From: Candidatus Pelagibacter sp.
Lineage (GTDB): Bacteria > Pseudomonadota > Alphaproteobacteria > Pelagibacterales > Pelagibacteraceae
Direction: 5' to 3'
DNA length: 30,000 nucleotides
Assembly: GCA_028343315.1 (NCBI GenBank)
Contig: JAOLYI010000005.1
Span: 1 to 30,000, forward strand
The translations under genes and the position numbers were made by a program. Under the pieces are notes generated by a model, which worked only from the letters and a program-made list of their open reading frames with translations, had not been told where the DNA came from and made no database searches. Of the stretch, positions 14,810 through 22,973 are shown in pieces. Positions within the stretch are counted from its first letter, which is position 1. Each line of letters starts with the position of its first letter.

Positions 14810-16107
14810 TGTTAAAAATTTTAAATTATAACAATCAAAATTCTTTAAAGACTCTAGAGTTATTTCTAGATAAAAGAAAATCTATTCAAAAAAATCAAAC
14901 TTCAGCGGTAAGCAAAATTATTAAAAATGTAAAAAAAAATGGAGATAGGGCAGTTTTAAATTATGAAAAAAAATTTTCAAAAATAAAAAAAAAAACTAAA
15001 AATATATCTTTTTCAAACAAAGAAATAAATTTACTTTTAAAAAGAACTGATAAAGAATTAAGAAAAGCGATTGATTTAGCTTACAGTCGAATTAAAAAAT
15101 TTCATTCAAAACAAAAATTTTTATCTTTTAAATTTAAAGACAAGTATAAAAATGAATTATCTTATAAATATTTACCTATTGAAAAAGTTGGTGTTTATGT
15201 TCCAGGTGGTACGGCAAGCTACCCCAGCACTGTTTTGATGAACTGTATACCCGCAATTGTTGCTGGAGTAAAAAATATATATTTAGCAACGCCAGCATTA
15301 GACTCAAAAATAAATCCGGCTGTAGTTTATGCTGCAAAGAAATGTGGTGTTAAAAAAATTTATAAAACTGGTGGTGCACACTCAATAGCAGCATTTGCCT
15401 ATGGAACAAAAAATTTTGAAAAAGTAGATAAAATAGTTGGTCCAGGAAATGCATTTGTTGCTTGCGCAAAAAAAGAAGTGTTTGGAGACGTGGGTATTGA
15501 TATGGTGGCTGGCCCTTCTGAAGTAAGCGTAGTAGCAGATAAATCTGCTGATCCAGATTTAGTTGCTGCAGACCTTATTGCCCAAGCAGAACATGACGTT
15601 AACGCCCAATCAATTTTAATAACTGATAATAAGAATTTAATAAAATTAGTAAATTTATCTTTGAAAAAACAATTGTTTAAATTACCAAAAAAAAAAATAG
15701 CTTCTCAAAGTTTAAAGAATTTTGGGTTAGCTATTTTTACTAAAAATAAAAAAAAAATTATAGAAATAATTAATACAATTGCCCCAGAGCATTTGGAACT
15801 TTGCACAAATTACAATAATGAAATTATCAAAGGGGTAAAAAACGCAGGATCGATTTTTATAGGAAAATTTTCGCCAGAGGCTATCGGAGATTATATGGCT
15901 GGCCCTAACCATGTTTTACCTACATCTGGATCTGCTAGATTTTCATCAGGTCTATCAGTTAATGATTTTTTAAAGAAACACTCATTAATAAAAATAACAA
16001 AAACAGGTATTGAAAGATTAAGCCCATCGGTTATAAATTTAGCCAAGCATGAGAATTTAGAAGGCCATGCTAACTCAGTTAAAATAAGATTAAAAAAAGG
16101 AAATTAA
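14809..16107 (+). CDS. hisD: Histidinol dehydrogenase
   Basis: HisD carries out the last two steps of histidine synthesis, oxidising L-histidinol to L-histidine with NAD and zinc. The 432-residue protein has VGVYVPGGTASYPST (about 129-143), TGGAHSIAAFAYGT, KIVGPGNAFVACAKKEV, the family signature through DMVAGPSEV, AEHDVNAQS with a zinc-region Gln/His, and APEHLEL with catalytic Glu-His. The N-terminal ~110 residues are lysine-rich and less conserved. It lies apart from other histidine genes, between DUF2948 and infA, an arrangement shared with other alphaproteobacteria, though genes often found between hisD and infA there are absent here. Confidence 0.97.
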   Translation: MLKILNYNNQNSLKTLELFLDKRKSIQKNQTSAVSKIIKNVKKNGDRAVLNYEKKFSKIKKKTKNISFSNKEINLLLKRTDKELRKAIDLAYSRIKKFHSKQKFLSFKFKDKYKNELSYKYLPIEKVGVYVPGGTASYPSTVLMNCIPAIVAGVKNIYLATPALDSKINPAVVYAAKKCGVKKIYKTGGAHSIAAFAYGTKNFEKVDKIVGPGNAFVACAKKEVFGDVGIDMVAGPSEVSVVADKSADPDLVAADLIAQAEHDVNAQSILITDNKNLIKLVNLSLKKQLFKLPKKKIASQSLKNFGLAIFTKNKKKIIEIINTIAPEHLELCTNYNNEIIKGVKNAGSIFIGKFSPEAIGDYMAGPNHVLPTSGSARFSSGLSVNDFLKKHSLIKITKTGIERLSPSVINLAKHENLEGHANSVKIRLKKGN

Positions 16108-16323
16108 TTGGCGAAACAAGAAACTTTGGAATTCAAAGGAAAAGTAACAGAGCTTTTACCTAATGCTATGTTTAGAGTAAAATTGGAGAATAACCATGAA
16201 ATTCTAGCTCATACTGCTGGAAAATTAAGAAAGAATAGAATTAGAGTTCTTGCAGGAGATAATGTTATGGTTGAAATGACGCCATATGATTTAACTAAAG
16301 GTAGAATTACTTTTAGATTTTAG
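16108..16323 (+). CDS. infA: Translation initiation factor IF-1
   Basis: A 71-residue S1/OB-fold protein that binds the ribosomal A site during initiation. It reads [20 protein letters not shown], with [17 protein letters not shown] and [13 protein letters not shown], all canonical. The start is TTG at 16108-16110, immediately after the hisD TAA; AAGGA lies 7 nt upstream and the Met-Ala-Lys start is family-typical, so TTG is well supported. The stop TAG (16321-16323) shares its G with the first base of tRNA-Phe. If the two are co-transcribed, RNase P processing would remove the final base of the stop codon. Confidence 0.96.
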   Translation: MAKQETLEFKGKVTELLPNAMFRVKLENNHEILAHTAGKLRKNRIRVLAGDNVMVEMTPYDLTKGRITFRF

Positions 16324-16397
16324 GCCTTGTAGCTCAGTAGTAGAGCAGTACCCTGAAAAGGTATGTGTCGTAAGTGCGATTCTTACCAAGGCCACCA
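16323..16397 (+). tRNA. tRNA-Phe (GAA), with encoded CCA
   Basis: The 75 nt sequence folds as follows: acceptor 16323-16329 with 16387-16393 (seven Watson-Crick pairs), D stem 16332-16335/16343-16346, anticodon stem 16348-16352/16360-16364 (one G-U), loop CTGAAAA with anticodon GAA at 16355-16357, variable loop GTGTC, and T stem 16370-16374/16382-16386. Discriminator A and CCA follow at 16394-16397. Two features are unusual: the D loop is AGTAGTA with only one G where bacterial tRNAs have G18-G19, and the T loop is TGCGATT, with G in place of the U55 that becomes pseudouridine. It reads as a functional but atypical tRNA-Phe. G1 is the last base of the infA stop codon. Confidence 0.9.
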
Positions 16398-16432
16398 CCA
16401 CTAGTTTTAATTATCGAAATATAAAATTTAAT

Positions 16433-16448
16433 TTGTTATTTATAACAA
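16433..16448. repeat. 7-bp inverted repeat just before the photolyase gene
   Basis: TTGTTAT and ATAACAA separated by 2 nt, ending 4 nt before the photolyase ATG, in the 55 nt between tRNA-Phe and that gene. It could be an operator or a weak mRNA hairpin at the ribosome site. No T-run follows, so it is not a terminator. Chance occurrence is possible in AT-rich DNA. Confidence 0.4.
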
Positions 16449-16452
16449 TCCT

Positions 16453-17853
16453 ATGGATAAAAAAATTGGACTATTTTGGCTAAGAGATGATTTTAGATTA
16501 TCCAAAAACAACGGTCTTATTGAGGCAACATTGAATCATGACGAGGTGGTAGCCTTTTACCTGTACAAAAAAAATACTTACCAAAATCAAGAAGCTCAAA
16601 AATGGTGGTTAAGTAAATCTCTTTATAATTTTAAAAAAAAACTAAGTAACTTTAACATAAATCTTGAAATCATTGAAACTGAGTCTTTCAAAGTTTTTTT
16701 TGAAAAATTATTAAAAAAAAATGATTTCGCAATTTATTGGAACAAAGTCTATGAACCAGATTTCTTAAAATTCGATGACTATATTCAAAAAGCATTAATG
16801 TCTAAAAATATTTCTTTTAAAATTTTCAAAGGTAATGTTCTAAATGAAATTAATGAAATAAAGAAAAGCGACGGCACACCATTTAAAGTTTTCACACCTT
16901 TCTGGAGAACAGCAGAAAAATATTTTATTGAAAAAATACCTTCAAAAGAAAAAAAAATTAAAAAGTGTTTAAAAAGAAAAAATTATTTTAAATTTTGTAT
17001 AAATTCTGAAAAGATATTACCAAATAAAAACTGGTTTAAAAATTTTGAAAAAATATGGTCACCGGATGAAGAAAATGCTTTGAAAATATTAAATAATTTT
17101 ATTAAAAATAAAATAATAGATTATTCTGAAGGGCGCAATTTTCCAAATATAAGCGGAACATCAAAATTATCTCCTTATATTAAATTTGGTCAAATACATG
17201 TAGAAACTATTTGGAACGAATGTATAAAAAATAAAACTAAAACTATAGGAACTTCAAAATTTTTAGCTGAAATAGGTTGGAGAGAATTCAATCATTCGCT
17301 AATTAACCATTTTCCCCATATGATAAAAAATAATTATTCAAAAAAATTTGATAAATTTCCTTGGCAAAAAAATACTAAATTTCTAAAAGCATGGAAAAAA
17401 GGTTTAACAGGATATCCAATCGTCGATGCCGGAATGAGAGAACTTTATTCAATTGGGTGGATGCATAATAGAGTGAGAATGATTGTAGGATCATTTTTAG
17501 TTAAACATTTGTTGATAGATTGGAAAGATGGAGAAAAATATTTTAAGAATTGTTTGTTAGACTATTGTCAAGCAAGTAATGTTGGAGGTTGGCAATGGGT
17601 AGCTGGATGCGGTGCAGATGCTGCCCCTTATTTTAGAATATTTAATCCAATTTTGCAGGGTGAAAAATTTGATAAAGATGGAGAGTATGTAAAAAAATGG
17701 GTTCCAGAATTAAAAGATTTACCAAAAAAATTTATTCATAAGCCTTGGGAATATAATGGTGAAAATTTTAAATTAGGAAATGATTACCCGCATCCAATAG
17801 TAAAACATGAAAAAGCTAGGGCTGAAGCTTTAAATGCTTTTAAAAAAATTTAA
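16453..17853 (+). CDS. phrB: Deoxyribodipyrimidine photolyase (class I, CPD)
   Basis: A 466-residue light-driven DNA repair flavoenzyme that splits cyclobutane pyrimidine dimers. The N-terminal antenna domain begins GLFWLRDDFRLSKNN; the FAD-binding helical domain has EGRNFPNISGTSKLSPYIKFG, EIGWREFNH, GYPIVDAGMRELYSIGWMHN, RMIVGSFLVKHLLIDW, and NVGGWQWVAGCGADAAPYF followed by FRIFNPILQGEKFD. These are closest to E. coli-type photolyases rather than to cryptochromes, and the Trp residues near FAD are present. The C-terminus ends close to the catalytic domain with no extension. The gene stands alone between tRNA-Phe and convergent secA (2 nt gap), and suits a sunlit marine habitat. Antenna cofactor is not predictable. 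Confidence 0.94.
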   Translation: MDKKIGLFWLRDDFRLSKNNGLIEATLNHDEVVAFYLYKKNTYQNQEAQKWWLSKSLYNFKKKLSNFNINLEIIETESFKVFFEKLLKKNDFAIYWNKVYEPDFLKFDDYIQKALMSKNISFKIFKGNVLNEINEIKKSDGTPFKVFTPFWRTAEKYFIEKIPSKEKKIKKCLKRKNYFKFCINSEKILPNKNWFKNFEKIWSPDEENALKILNNFIKNKIIDYSEGRNFPNISGTSKLSPYIKFGQIHVETIWNECIKNKTKTIGTSKFLAEIGWREFNHSLINHFPHMIKNNYSKKFDKFPWQKNTKFLKAWKKGLTGYPIVDAGMRELYSIGWMHNRVRMIVGSFLVKHLLIDWKDGEKYFKNCLLDYCQASNVGGWQWVAGCGADAAPYFRIFNPILQGEKFDKDGEYVKKWVPELKDLPKKFIHKPWEYNGENFKLGNDYPHPIVKHEKARAEALNAFKKI

Positions 17854-17855
17854 AA

Positions 17856-20420
17856 TTAGATATTTCCATGACAATATTTAAATTTCTTGCCAGATCCACA
17901 AGGACATTTTTCATTTCTACCAATTTTTTTTTCTGATTTATCAATAGAAGTAATTTCTTTGTCTTCTTTTTTTTTCTCTTCGTTATTTACTACTATATTT
18001 AAATTTAAAAGAAACTTAATTAAATCATTTTTAATTTTTAGTAATAAGCTCTCAAATAAAAAAAATGCCTCTTTTTTAAACTCAGATAAGGGGTCTTTCT
18101 GGCCATACTGTCTTAAACCAATTACCTGCCTTAATTGTTCAAGATACTGTAAATGCGATCTCCAAGAAAAATCGATAATCTGTAAAAATATTTTTTTTTC
18201 TAGACTATTATTTTGGCTTTGACCTAATATCTCAACTCTAGAATTCTTTTTGTTTGAATATATTTCTTTTATTTTTTTATTAAACTCTATTTCATCAAGT
18301 TTAGCAAAATTTATCAAATCTTCATCGCTGATTGCATTTCCAGTTATATTTTTAGCTTCGGTAATATAATTCTTTTCATCTCCAGATTTCTGATAGTCCG
18401 CACGAGCAATATTTAAGTTGCTTAATATTTCATCAAAAAAATCTTTTAAAATCTGACTAATTTCTTGTTCTTTGAGCACCTTTAATCTTTGTGAGAAGAT
18501 AACTTGCCTTTGATCATTCATAACATCATCAAACTTAATTAATGTTTTTCTTATATCAAAGTTTCGACTCTCAACTTTTTTTTGGGCTCTTTCCATTGCT
18601 TTATTAATCCAAGGGTGATCTATTGACTCGTTTTCTTTTAACCCAAGTTTTTTAAGCATACCTTCAATAGAGTCTCCGCCAAAAATTCTCATCAACTCAT
18701 CTTGCAAACTTATAAAAAAAATAGTGTTTCCTGGATCACCTTGTCTTCCAGCACGACCTCTTAGCTGATTATCTATTCTTCTGCTCTCATGACGCTCAGT
18801 TCCAATGATAAATAATCCACCTAAGTTTTTTACTTTACCCTCATTTTTTTTTACTTCATATTCATTTTCTTTTTTTCCATCAAAAATAAAATCTTTATTA
18901 CCACCAAGCTTGATATCAGTTCCTCGCCCAGCCATATTAGTTGCTATTGTTACCGCCCCTACTTTCCCTGCTTCAGCAATAATTTTAGCTTCTTTTTCGT
19001 GATGTTTGGCATTTAAAATATTGTGCTTAATTTTTTTATTATTTAGGTAATTTGAAATTTTTTCCGATTTTTCGATACTCGTTGTTCCTACTAATACTGG
19101 CTGTCCTTTTTTATTACACTCAATTATTTTATTTGTAATTGCATGGTATTTTTCAATCTCTGTTCTATATATTTGATCATTAAAATCTTTACGAAGCATT
19201 TTTTTATTTGTGGGAATAGAAACTACATTTAATTTGTATATATCATAAAATTCTTCAGCCTCTGTTATAGCTGTACCTGTCATACCGGCAAGTTTTTTAT
19301 ATAATCTAAAATAATTCTGATAAGTTATAGAAGCCAATGTTTGATTTTCTTCTTCAACTTTAACACTCTCTTTAGCCTCTATTGCTTGGTGCAGTCCATC
19401 AGAAAATCTTCTTCCATCCAAAACTCTACCAGTGAATTCATCTATAATTTGTACTTTGCCATCCCTTACTATGTAGTCTGTATCATTTTTGAAAAGTAAA
19501 TTAGCCTTAAGAGCTTGATTGACATGATGAACAAGGTCTAAATTAGATGGATCGTAAAAATTATTATTTTTTAATATTTTTTTTTGCATTGCAAGTTTTT
19601 CAATTTTATCAATTCCTAAGTCTGTGAGAATTACATTTTTATTTTTTTCATCTAGTTCAAAATCATTTTTTTGCAGATGTTTAATAAATTCATTAGAAAT
19701 TACGTAAAGTGTAGTTTTATCTTCAAGTCTTCCAGAAATTATTAGAGGCGTTCTAGACTCATCAATAAGAATACTATCTACTTCATCGACTATACAATAA
19801 TTATGACTACGTTGGACCATTTCATCAAGCTCATATTTCATATTGTCTCTTAAATAATCAAATCCAAGTTCATTATTTGTGGCGTATGTAATATCTTTTT
19901 TATAATTTTTTTTTCTTTCAATATCGTCTAAGTCATTAGTGATGCAGCCAGTAGACACCCCAAGATAAGTAAAAACTTTACCCATCCATTCCGAGTCTCT
20001 TTTAGCCAAATAGTCATTTACTGTAACGATATGAACACCTTGTGCTGTTAAAGAGTTTAAATATGCAGGTAAAGTTGAAACAAGAGTTTTACCTTCCCCG
20101 GTTTTCATTTCAGCAATCTTACCTTTGTGAAGAATTAAACCTCCAGCAAGCTGCACATCGTAATGCCTTTCCCCTAGAGTTCTTGCAGCCGCCTCTCGAA
20201 CTAACGCAAAACTCTCTGGTATAATCTTATTTATATCTAGCAATCCATTTTGAGCATTTTTTTTAAAATTAAATGTTTTTTCTTTAAAATCAGCCTCAGT
20301 TAAAGACTTAATCTCATCTTCTTTGTTGTTTATAGCTTCTAAAATGTTTTTAATTTTGTCTAATTCTTGTTGATTAGAGCTTTTAAATATTTTACTAAAA
20401 GTTCTTGTAAATAAATTCAT
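17856..20420 (-). CDS. secA: Preprotein translocase ATPase SecA
   Basis: SecA is the motor that drives unfolded precursor proteins through SecYEG. At 854 residues it is close to the usual alphaproteobacterial length. Visible features: Walker A GEGKT at 108-112, the DEAD-type DEVDSILIDESRTPL, the preprotein-crosslinking domain after it, helicase motifs MAGRGTDIKLGG and QLRGRAGRQGDPG, the helical scaffold and wing domains, and the C-terminal zinc motif CPCGSGKKFKYCHG that binds SecB and lipids. Its linker (about 810-830) is highly charged. It has a single ATG at 20418-20420 and diverges from argJ across 44 nt. Confidence 0.98.
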   Translation of the reverse strand: MNLFTRTFSKIFKSSNQQELDKIKNILEAINNKEDEIKSLTEADFKEKTFNFKKNAQNGLLDINKIIPESFALVREAAARTLGERHYDVQLAGGLILHKGKIAEMKTGEGKTLVSTLPAYLNSLTAQGVHIVTVNDYLAKRDSEWMGKVFTYLGVSTGCITNDLDDIERKKNYKKDITYATNNELGFDYLRDNMKYELDEMVQRSHNYCIVDEVDSILIDESRTPLIISGRLEDKTTLYVISNEFIKHLQKNDFELDEKNKNVILTDLGIDKIEKLAMQKKILKNNNFYDPSNLDLVHHVNQALKANLLFKNDTDYIVRDGKVQIIDEFTGRVLDGRRFSDGLHQAIEAKESVKVEEENQTLASITYQNYFRLYKKLAGMTGTAITEAEEFYDIYKLNVVSIPTNKKMLRKDFNDQIYRTEIEKYHAITNKIIECNKKGQPVLVGTTSIEKSEKISNYLNNKKIKHNILNAKHHEKEAKIIAEAGKVGAVTIATNMAGRGTDIKLGGNKDFIFDGKKENEYEVKKNEGKVKNLGGLFIIGTERHESRRIDNQLRGRAGRQGDPGNTIFFISLQDELMRIFGGDSIEGMLKKLGLKENESIDHPWINKAMERAQKKVESRNFDIRKTLIKFDDVMNDQRQVIFSQRLKVLKEQEISQILKDFFDEILSNLNIARADYQKSGDEKNYITEAKNITGNAISDEDLINFAKLDEIEFNKKIKEIYSNKKNSRVEILGQSQNNSLEKKIFLQIIDFSWRSHLQYLEQLRQVIGLRQYGQKDPLSEFKKEAFFLFESLLLKIKNDLIKFLLNLNIVVNNEEKKKEDKEITSIDKSEKKIGRNEKCPCGSGKKFKYCHGNI

Positions 20421-20464
20421 TATACATCTATATATGTATTAATAATGTAAATTAAACAGCAATA
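20421..20464. other. Divergent secA/argJ intergenic region
   Basis: A 44 nt, almost pure A/T gap that must hold promoters for both secA (leftward) and argJ (rightward). There are TATATA and TAATAATG strings but no convincing paired -35/-10 elements, and no SecM-like upstream regulator or hairpin is visible. Very short leaders are implied for both genes. Confidence 0.4.
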
Positions 20465-21769
20465 ATGACAATAAATATTAAAAATTTCTTAAACGATAAA
20501 ACAAAATTATCTAAAATGGGTGAGTTTCAAAGCTTAAAGCAAATAGAAGGTTTAGAAATGGCATCAATATCTGCAGACCTTTATGCTGATGGAAGAGATG
20601 ATCTAGCCTTATTTTATTTTAATAAGGGAGCCAATTATGCAACGTTAACGACTAACAATAGTATTACCTCAGAATTTATTCCTTGGAATAATGAGTCACA
20701 TAAAAAAATTATTAAAGGGCTATTAGTTAACACAAAAAATGCCAATACGTTCACTGGAAAACAAGGTAAAGATAGTATCGACATACTAGCAAAAAATTTA
20801 TCAAGAATTTTAACTATAAAAGAGTCTAAGAATAAAAAAGGGACAAATGAAATAGTTAAGATCAAAGATTTAATTTTCGCTTCAACAGGAGTTATAGGGG
20901 AAGAGTTCCCTGTTGAAAAAATAAAAGAACGCCTACCAGACTTAGTGGATAAATTGAGAACAGAGCATAATAAGATGTATTGGATAAAGATGGCATCCGC
21001 AATAATGACTACTGATACCAAACCTAAATTAGCCTATGAAGAAATTATTATAGGTGATGAACTGATAAAAATTTGTGGCATTGCCAAGGGTTCAGGCATG
21101 ATCGCACCAAATTTAGCTACAATGTTATCCTTCATATTTACTAATGCTGATATTAATTCTAACTTATTGAAAACACTTTTAAAAAGAGCAGTTGCAAATT
21201 CTTTTAACGCAATAACAGTTGATAGCGATCAATCAACCAATGATATGGTTTCCATTTTTTCTACAAAAGCAATTAAGCTTGGTCAAAATATTACTTTAAA
21301 TGATAAAGCGGTAAATAAATTTGAAGTTGCACTAAAAAAACTATGTTTGAACTTAGCCAAACAAATCGTTGTAGACGGTGAGGGAGCAAAAAAATTTATA
21401 ACTATAAATGTAATTAATGCGAAGTCCTTAGGAAGCGCAAAAAATATTGCTTTTTCAATAGCTAATTCACCTTTAGTAAAAACTGCAGTAGCAGGTGAAG
21501 ATCCTAACTGGGGAAGAATTGCAATGGGTATAGGAAAATCAGGAGAGATTGTTGATCAAAAAAAATTAAAAATAAAAATAGGAAACTTTGTAGTTGCAGA
21601 AAACGGAAAAATTTCCGAGACTTATGATGAAAAAAAATTAAAAGAATATATGCAGTGGGACTCAATAGAAATTGAAATAAATTTGAAACTTGGTAACGAT
21701 GCCTTTAAATGTTACACTTGTGATTTTACCCACGATTATATTGATATTAATGCTGATTATAGAAATTAG
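20465..21769 (+). CDS. argJ: Glutamate N-acetyltransferase (ornithine acetyltransferase)
   Basis: ArgJ moves acetyl from N-acetylornithine to glutamate, recycling the acetyl group of the arginine pathway; some members also use acetyl-CoA. The 434-residue precursor is self-cleaving: the junction is Ala218-Thr219 in APNLATMLSF, the new N-terminal Thr being the nucleophile. Other family blocks are STGVIGEEFP (oxyanion region), KGSGMIAPN, the DSDQSTND stretch, VDGEGAKKF, and GEDPNWGRI near the end. It is divergent from secA and 0 nt from the DUF1178 gene. argB of the same pathway is at 6221. Confidence 0.96.
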   Translation: MTINIKNFLNDKTKLSKMGEFQSLKQIEGLEMASISADLYADGRDDLALFYFNKGANYATLTTNNSITSEFIPWNNESHKKIIKGLLVNTKNANTFTGKQGKDSIDILAKNLSRILTIKESKNKKGTNEIVKIKDLIFASTGVIGEEFPVEKIKERLPDLVDKLRTEHNKMYWIKMASAIMTTDTKPKLAYEEIIIGDELIKICGIAKGSGMIAPNLATMLSFIFTNADINSNLLKTLLKRAVANSFNAITVDSDQSTNDMVSIFSTKAIKLGQNITLNDKAVNKFEVALKKLCLNLAKQIVVDGEGAKKFITINVINAKSLGSAKNIAFSIANSPLVKTAVAGEDPNWGRIAMGIGKSGEIVDQKKLKIKIGNFVVAENGKISETYDEKKLKEYMQWDSIEIEINLKLGNDAFKCYTCDFTHDYIDINADYRN

Positions 21770-22192
21770 ATGATTAAATATATTTTAAAATGTCACAACG
21801 ACCATGAATTTGAAAGTTGGTTTTCTAACTCAGGGGAATTCGATAAACTAAATAATAAAAGATTGTTAGAGTGCATCTATTGCAATTCAAAAGAAATTAA
21901 TAAAACAATAATGGCCCCAATGATTTCAAATTTCAAAAACAAAAATGAAGAAAGTGCTACAAAAAATAATAACTTAAAAAATGAAAAAAATAAGCTTCTG
22001 CAACTAAGAAAATTTATAGAAAAAAATTTTGATTATGTAGGAAAAGATTTTAGCAAAAGAGTAAGAGAAATTTATTATGATAAAAAAACTAAAAAAGCCA
22101 TATATGGTAAAACTACTCCTGAAGAGAGAAAAGAGTTATCTGAGGAGGGTATAGATTTATTATCAATTCCTTGGATTAGTAAGGATAATTAA
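21770..22192 (+). CDS. DUF1178 family protein
   Basis: A 140-residue protein with an N-terminal zinc-ribbon-like part: YILKCHNDHEFESWFSNSGEFDKL, then CIYCNSKEINKTIMAPMIS, giving Cys8 and a CxxC pair. The C-terminal half has the family's FVGxxFxxRARxIHYG-like region (DYVGKDFSKRVREIYYD) and TTPEERKELSEEGIDLL. The function is unknown; DUF1178 genes are widespread in alpha- and betaproteobacteria. It starts right after the argJ stop, and its TAA overlaps the ubiG stop from the other strand by 4 nt. Confidence 0.88.
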   Translation: MIKYILKCHNDHEFESWFSNSGEFDKLNNKRLLECIYCNSKEINKTIMAPMISNFKNKNEESATKNNNLKNEKNKLLQLRKFIEKNFDYVGKDFSKRVREIYYDKKTKKAIYGKTTPEERKELSEEGIDLLSIPWISKDN

Positions 22193-22917
22193 TTTTTAAA
22201 ACTACTAATAATATAGTTAACTGATAAATCGCTTGATTTTTTCCACTTATTTGAGAGTGGATTAAATTTTAAACCTTTAATATCCCAAGTAGAGAATTTT
22301 TCTTGAGATAAAAATTCCTCTAACTCTTCCGGTTTTATAAATTTATTCCAATCATGCGTTCCTATGGGGAGCCATCTTAATATATATTCAGCACCAATAA
22401 TTGCTTTTATGTAAGAAATAAAAGACCTATTCAAAGTGGCTGTAAACATTAAGCCATTTTTTTTTAATAATTTATAACAAGATCTAATATAAAGATTAAC
22501 ATTTTCTACATGCTCAACAACTTCAAGATTTAAAATTATATCAAATTTATCAATATCATTTAAACTTTCTGGAGAGGCATTTAAATAATTTATATTGAGT
22601 CCATTTTTTTTAGAATGTAATTTTGCAACATTAATATTTTTATTAGATGCATCAATACCAGTTACTTTAGCTCCAAGACGAGCCATTGGCTCACATATAA
22701 GACCGCCACCACATCCAATATCTAAAATATTTAATCCCTCTAAATAATGAGATTTATCTTTCTTTATCTTAAAATATTTTTTAATATTATCTGTAATGTA
22801 CTCAATCCTTATTGGATTAAACATATGAAGAGGTTTAAATTTTCCATTAACATCCCACCATTCCTCAGCTAATCTGGAAAACTTTTGAATTTCTTCTTTA
22901 TTTATAGTAGTACTCAT
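22189..22917 (-). CDS. ubiG: Ubiquinone biosynthesis O-methyltransferase UbiG
   Basis: UbiG performs both O-methylations in ubiquinone synthesis using S-adenosylmethionine, and acts at the membrane. The 242-residue class I methyltransferase starts with the family's FSRLAEEWWDVNGKFKPLH (about 13-31) and NPIRIEYI. The SAM-binding motif LDIGCGGG is at 65-72, then GIDAS, LEVVEHV, and the membrane-associated segment around TLNRSFISYIKAIIGAEYIL, and GTHDWNKFI. Its end overlaps DUF1178 tail to tail, and it diverges from lysC across 56 nt. Confidence 0.95.
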   Translation of the reverse strand: MSTTINKEEIQKFSRLAEEWWDVNGKFKPLHMFNPIRIEYITDNIKKYFKIKKDKSHYLEGLNILDIGCGGGLICEPMARLGAKVTGIDASNKNINVAKLHSKKNGLNINYLNASPESLNDIDKFDIILNLEVVEHVENVNLYIRSCYKLLKKNGLMFTATLNRSFISYIKAIIGAEYILRWLPIGTHDWNKFIKPEELEEFLSQEKFSTWDIKGLKFNPLSNKWKKSSDLSVNYIISSFKN

Positions 22918-22957
22918 TTTTAATAATTTTAAATTAATATAAATATCTATATTTTAT

Positions 22958-22963
22958 TATAAT
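22958..22963 (+). promoter_or_regulatory. Consensus -10 box upstream of lysC
   Basis: TATAAT, a perfect -10 match, lies 10 nt before the lysC ATG in the 56 nt lysC/ubiG gap. A start 6-8 nt downstream would give a leaderless or nearly leaderless mRNA. No good -35 is visible 16-18 nt upstream, which keeps confidence moderate. Confidence 0.4.
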
Positions 22964-22973
22964 ACATTCTTAA

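Noticed and set aside
16401..16452. Terminator or second tRNA after tRNA-Phe
   Set aside because: No stable hairpin with a T-run and no second cloverleaf could be formed.
20635..21021. 128-residue open frame antisense to argJ
   Set aside because: It is fully inside a clear argJ gene, has low-complexity Phe/Ser/Ile composition and no recognisable domain; it is a shadow of the coding strand.
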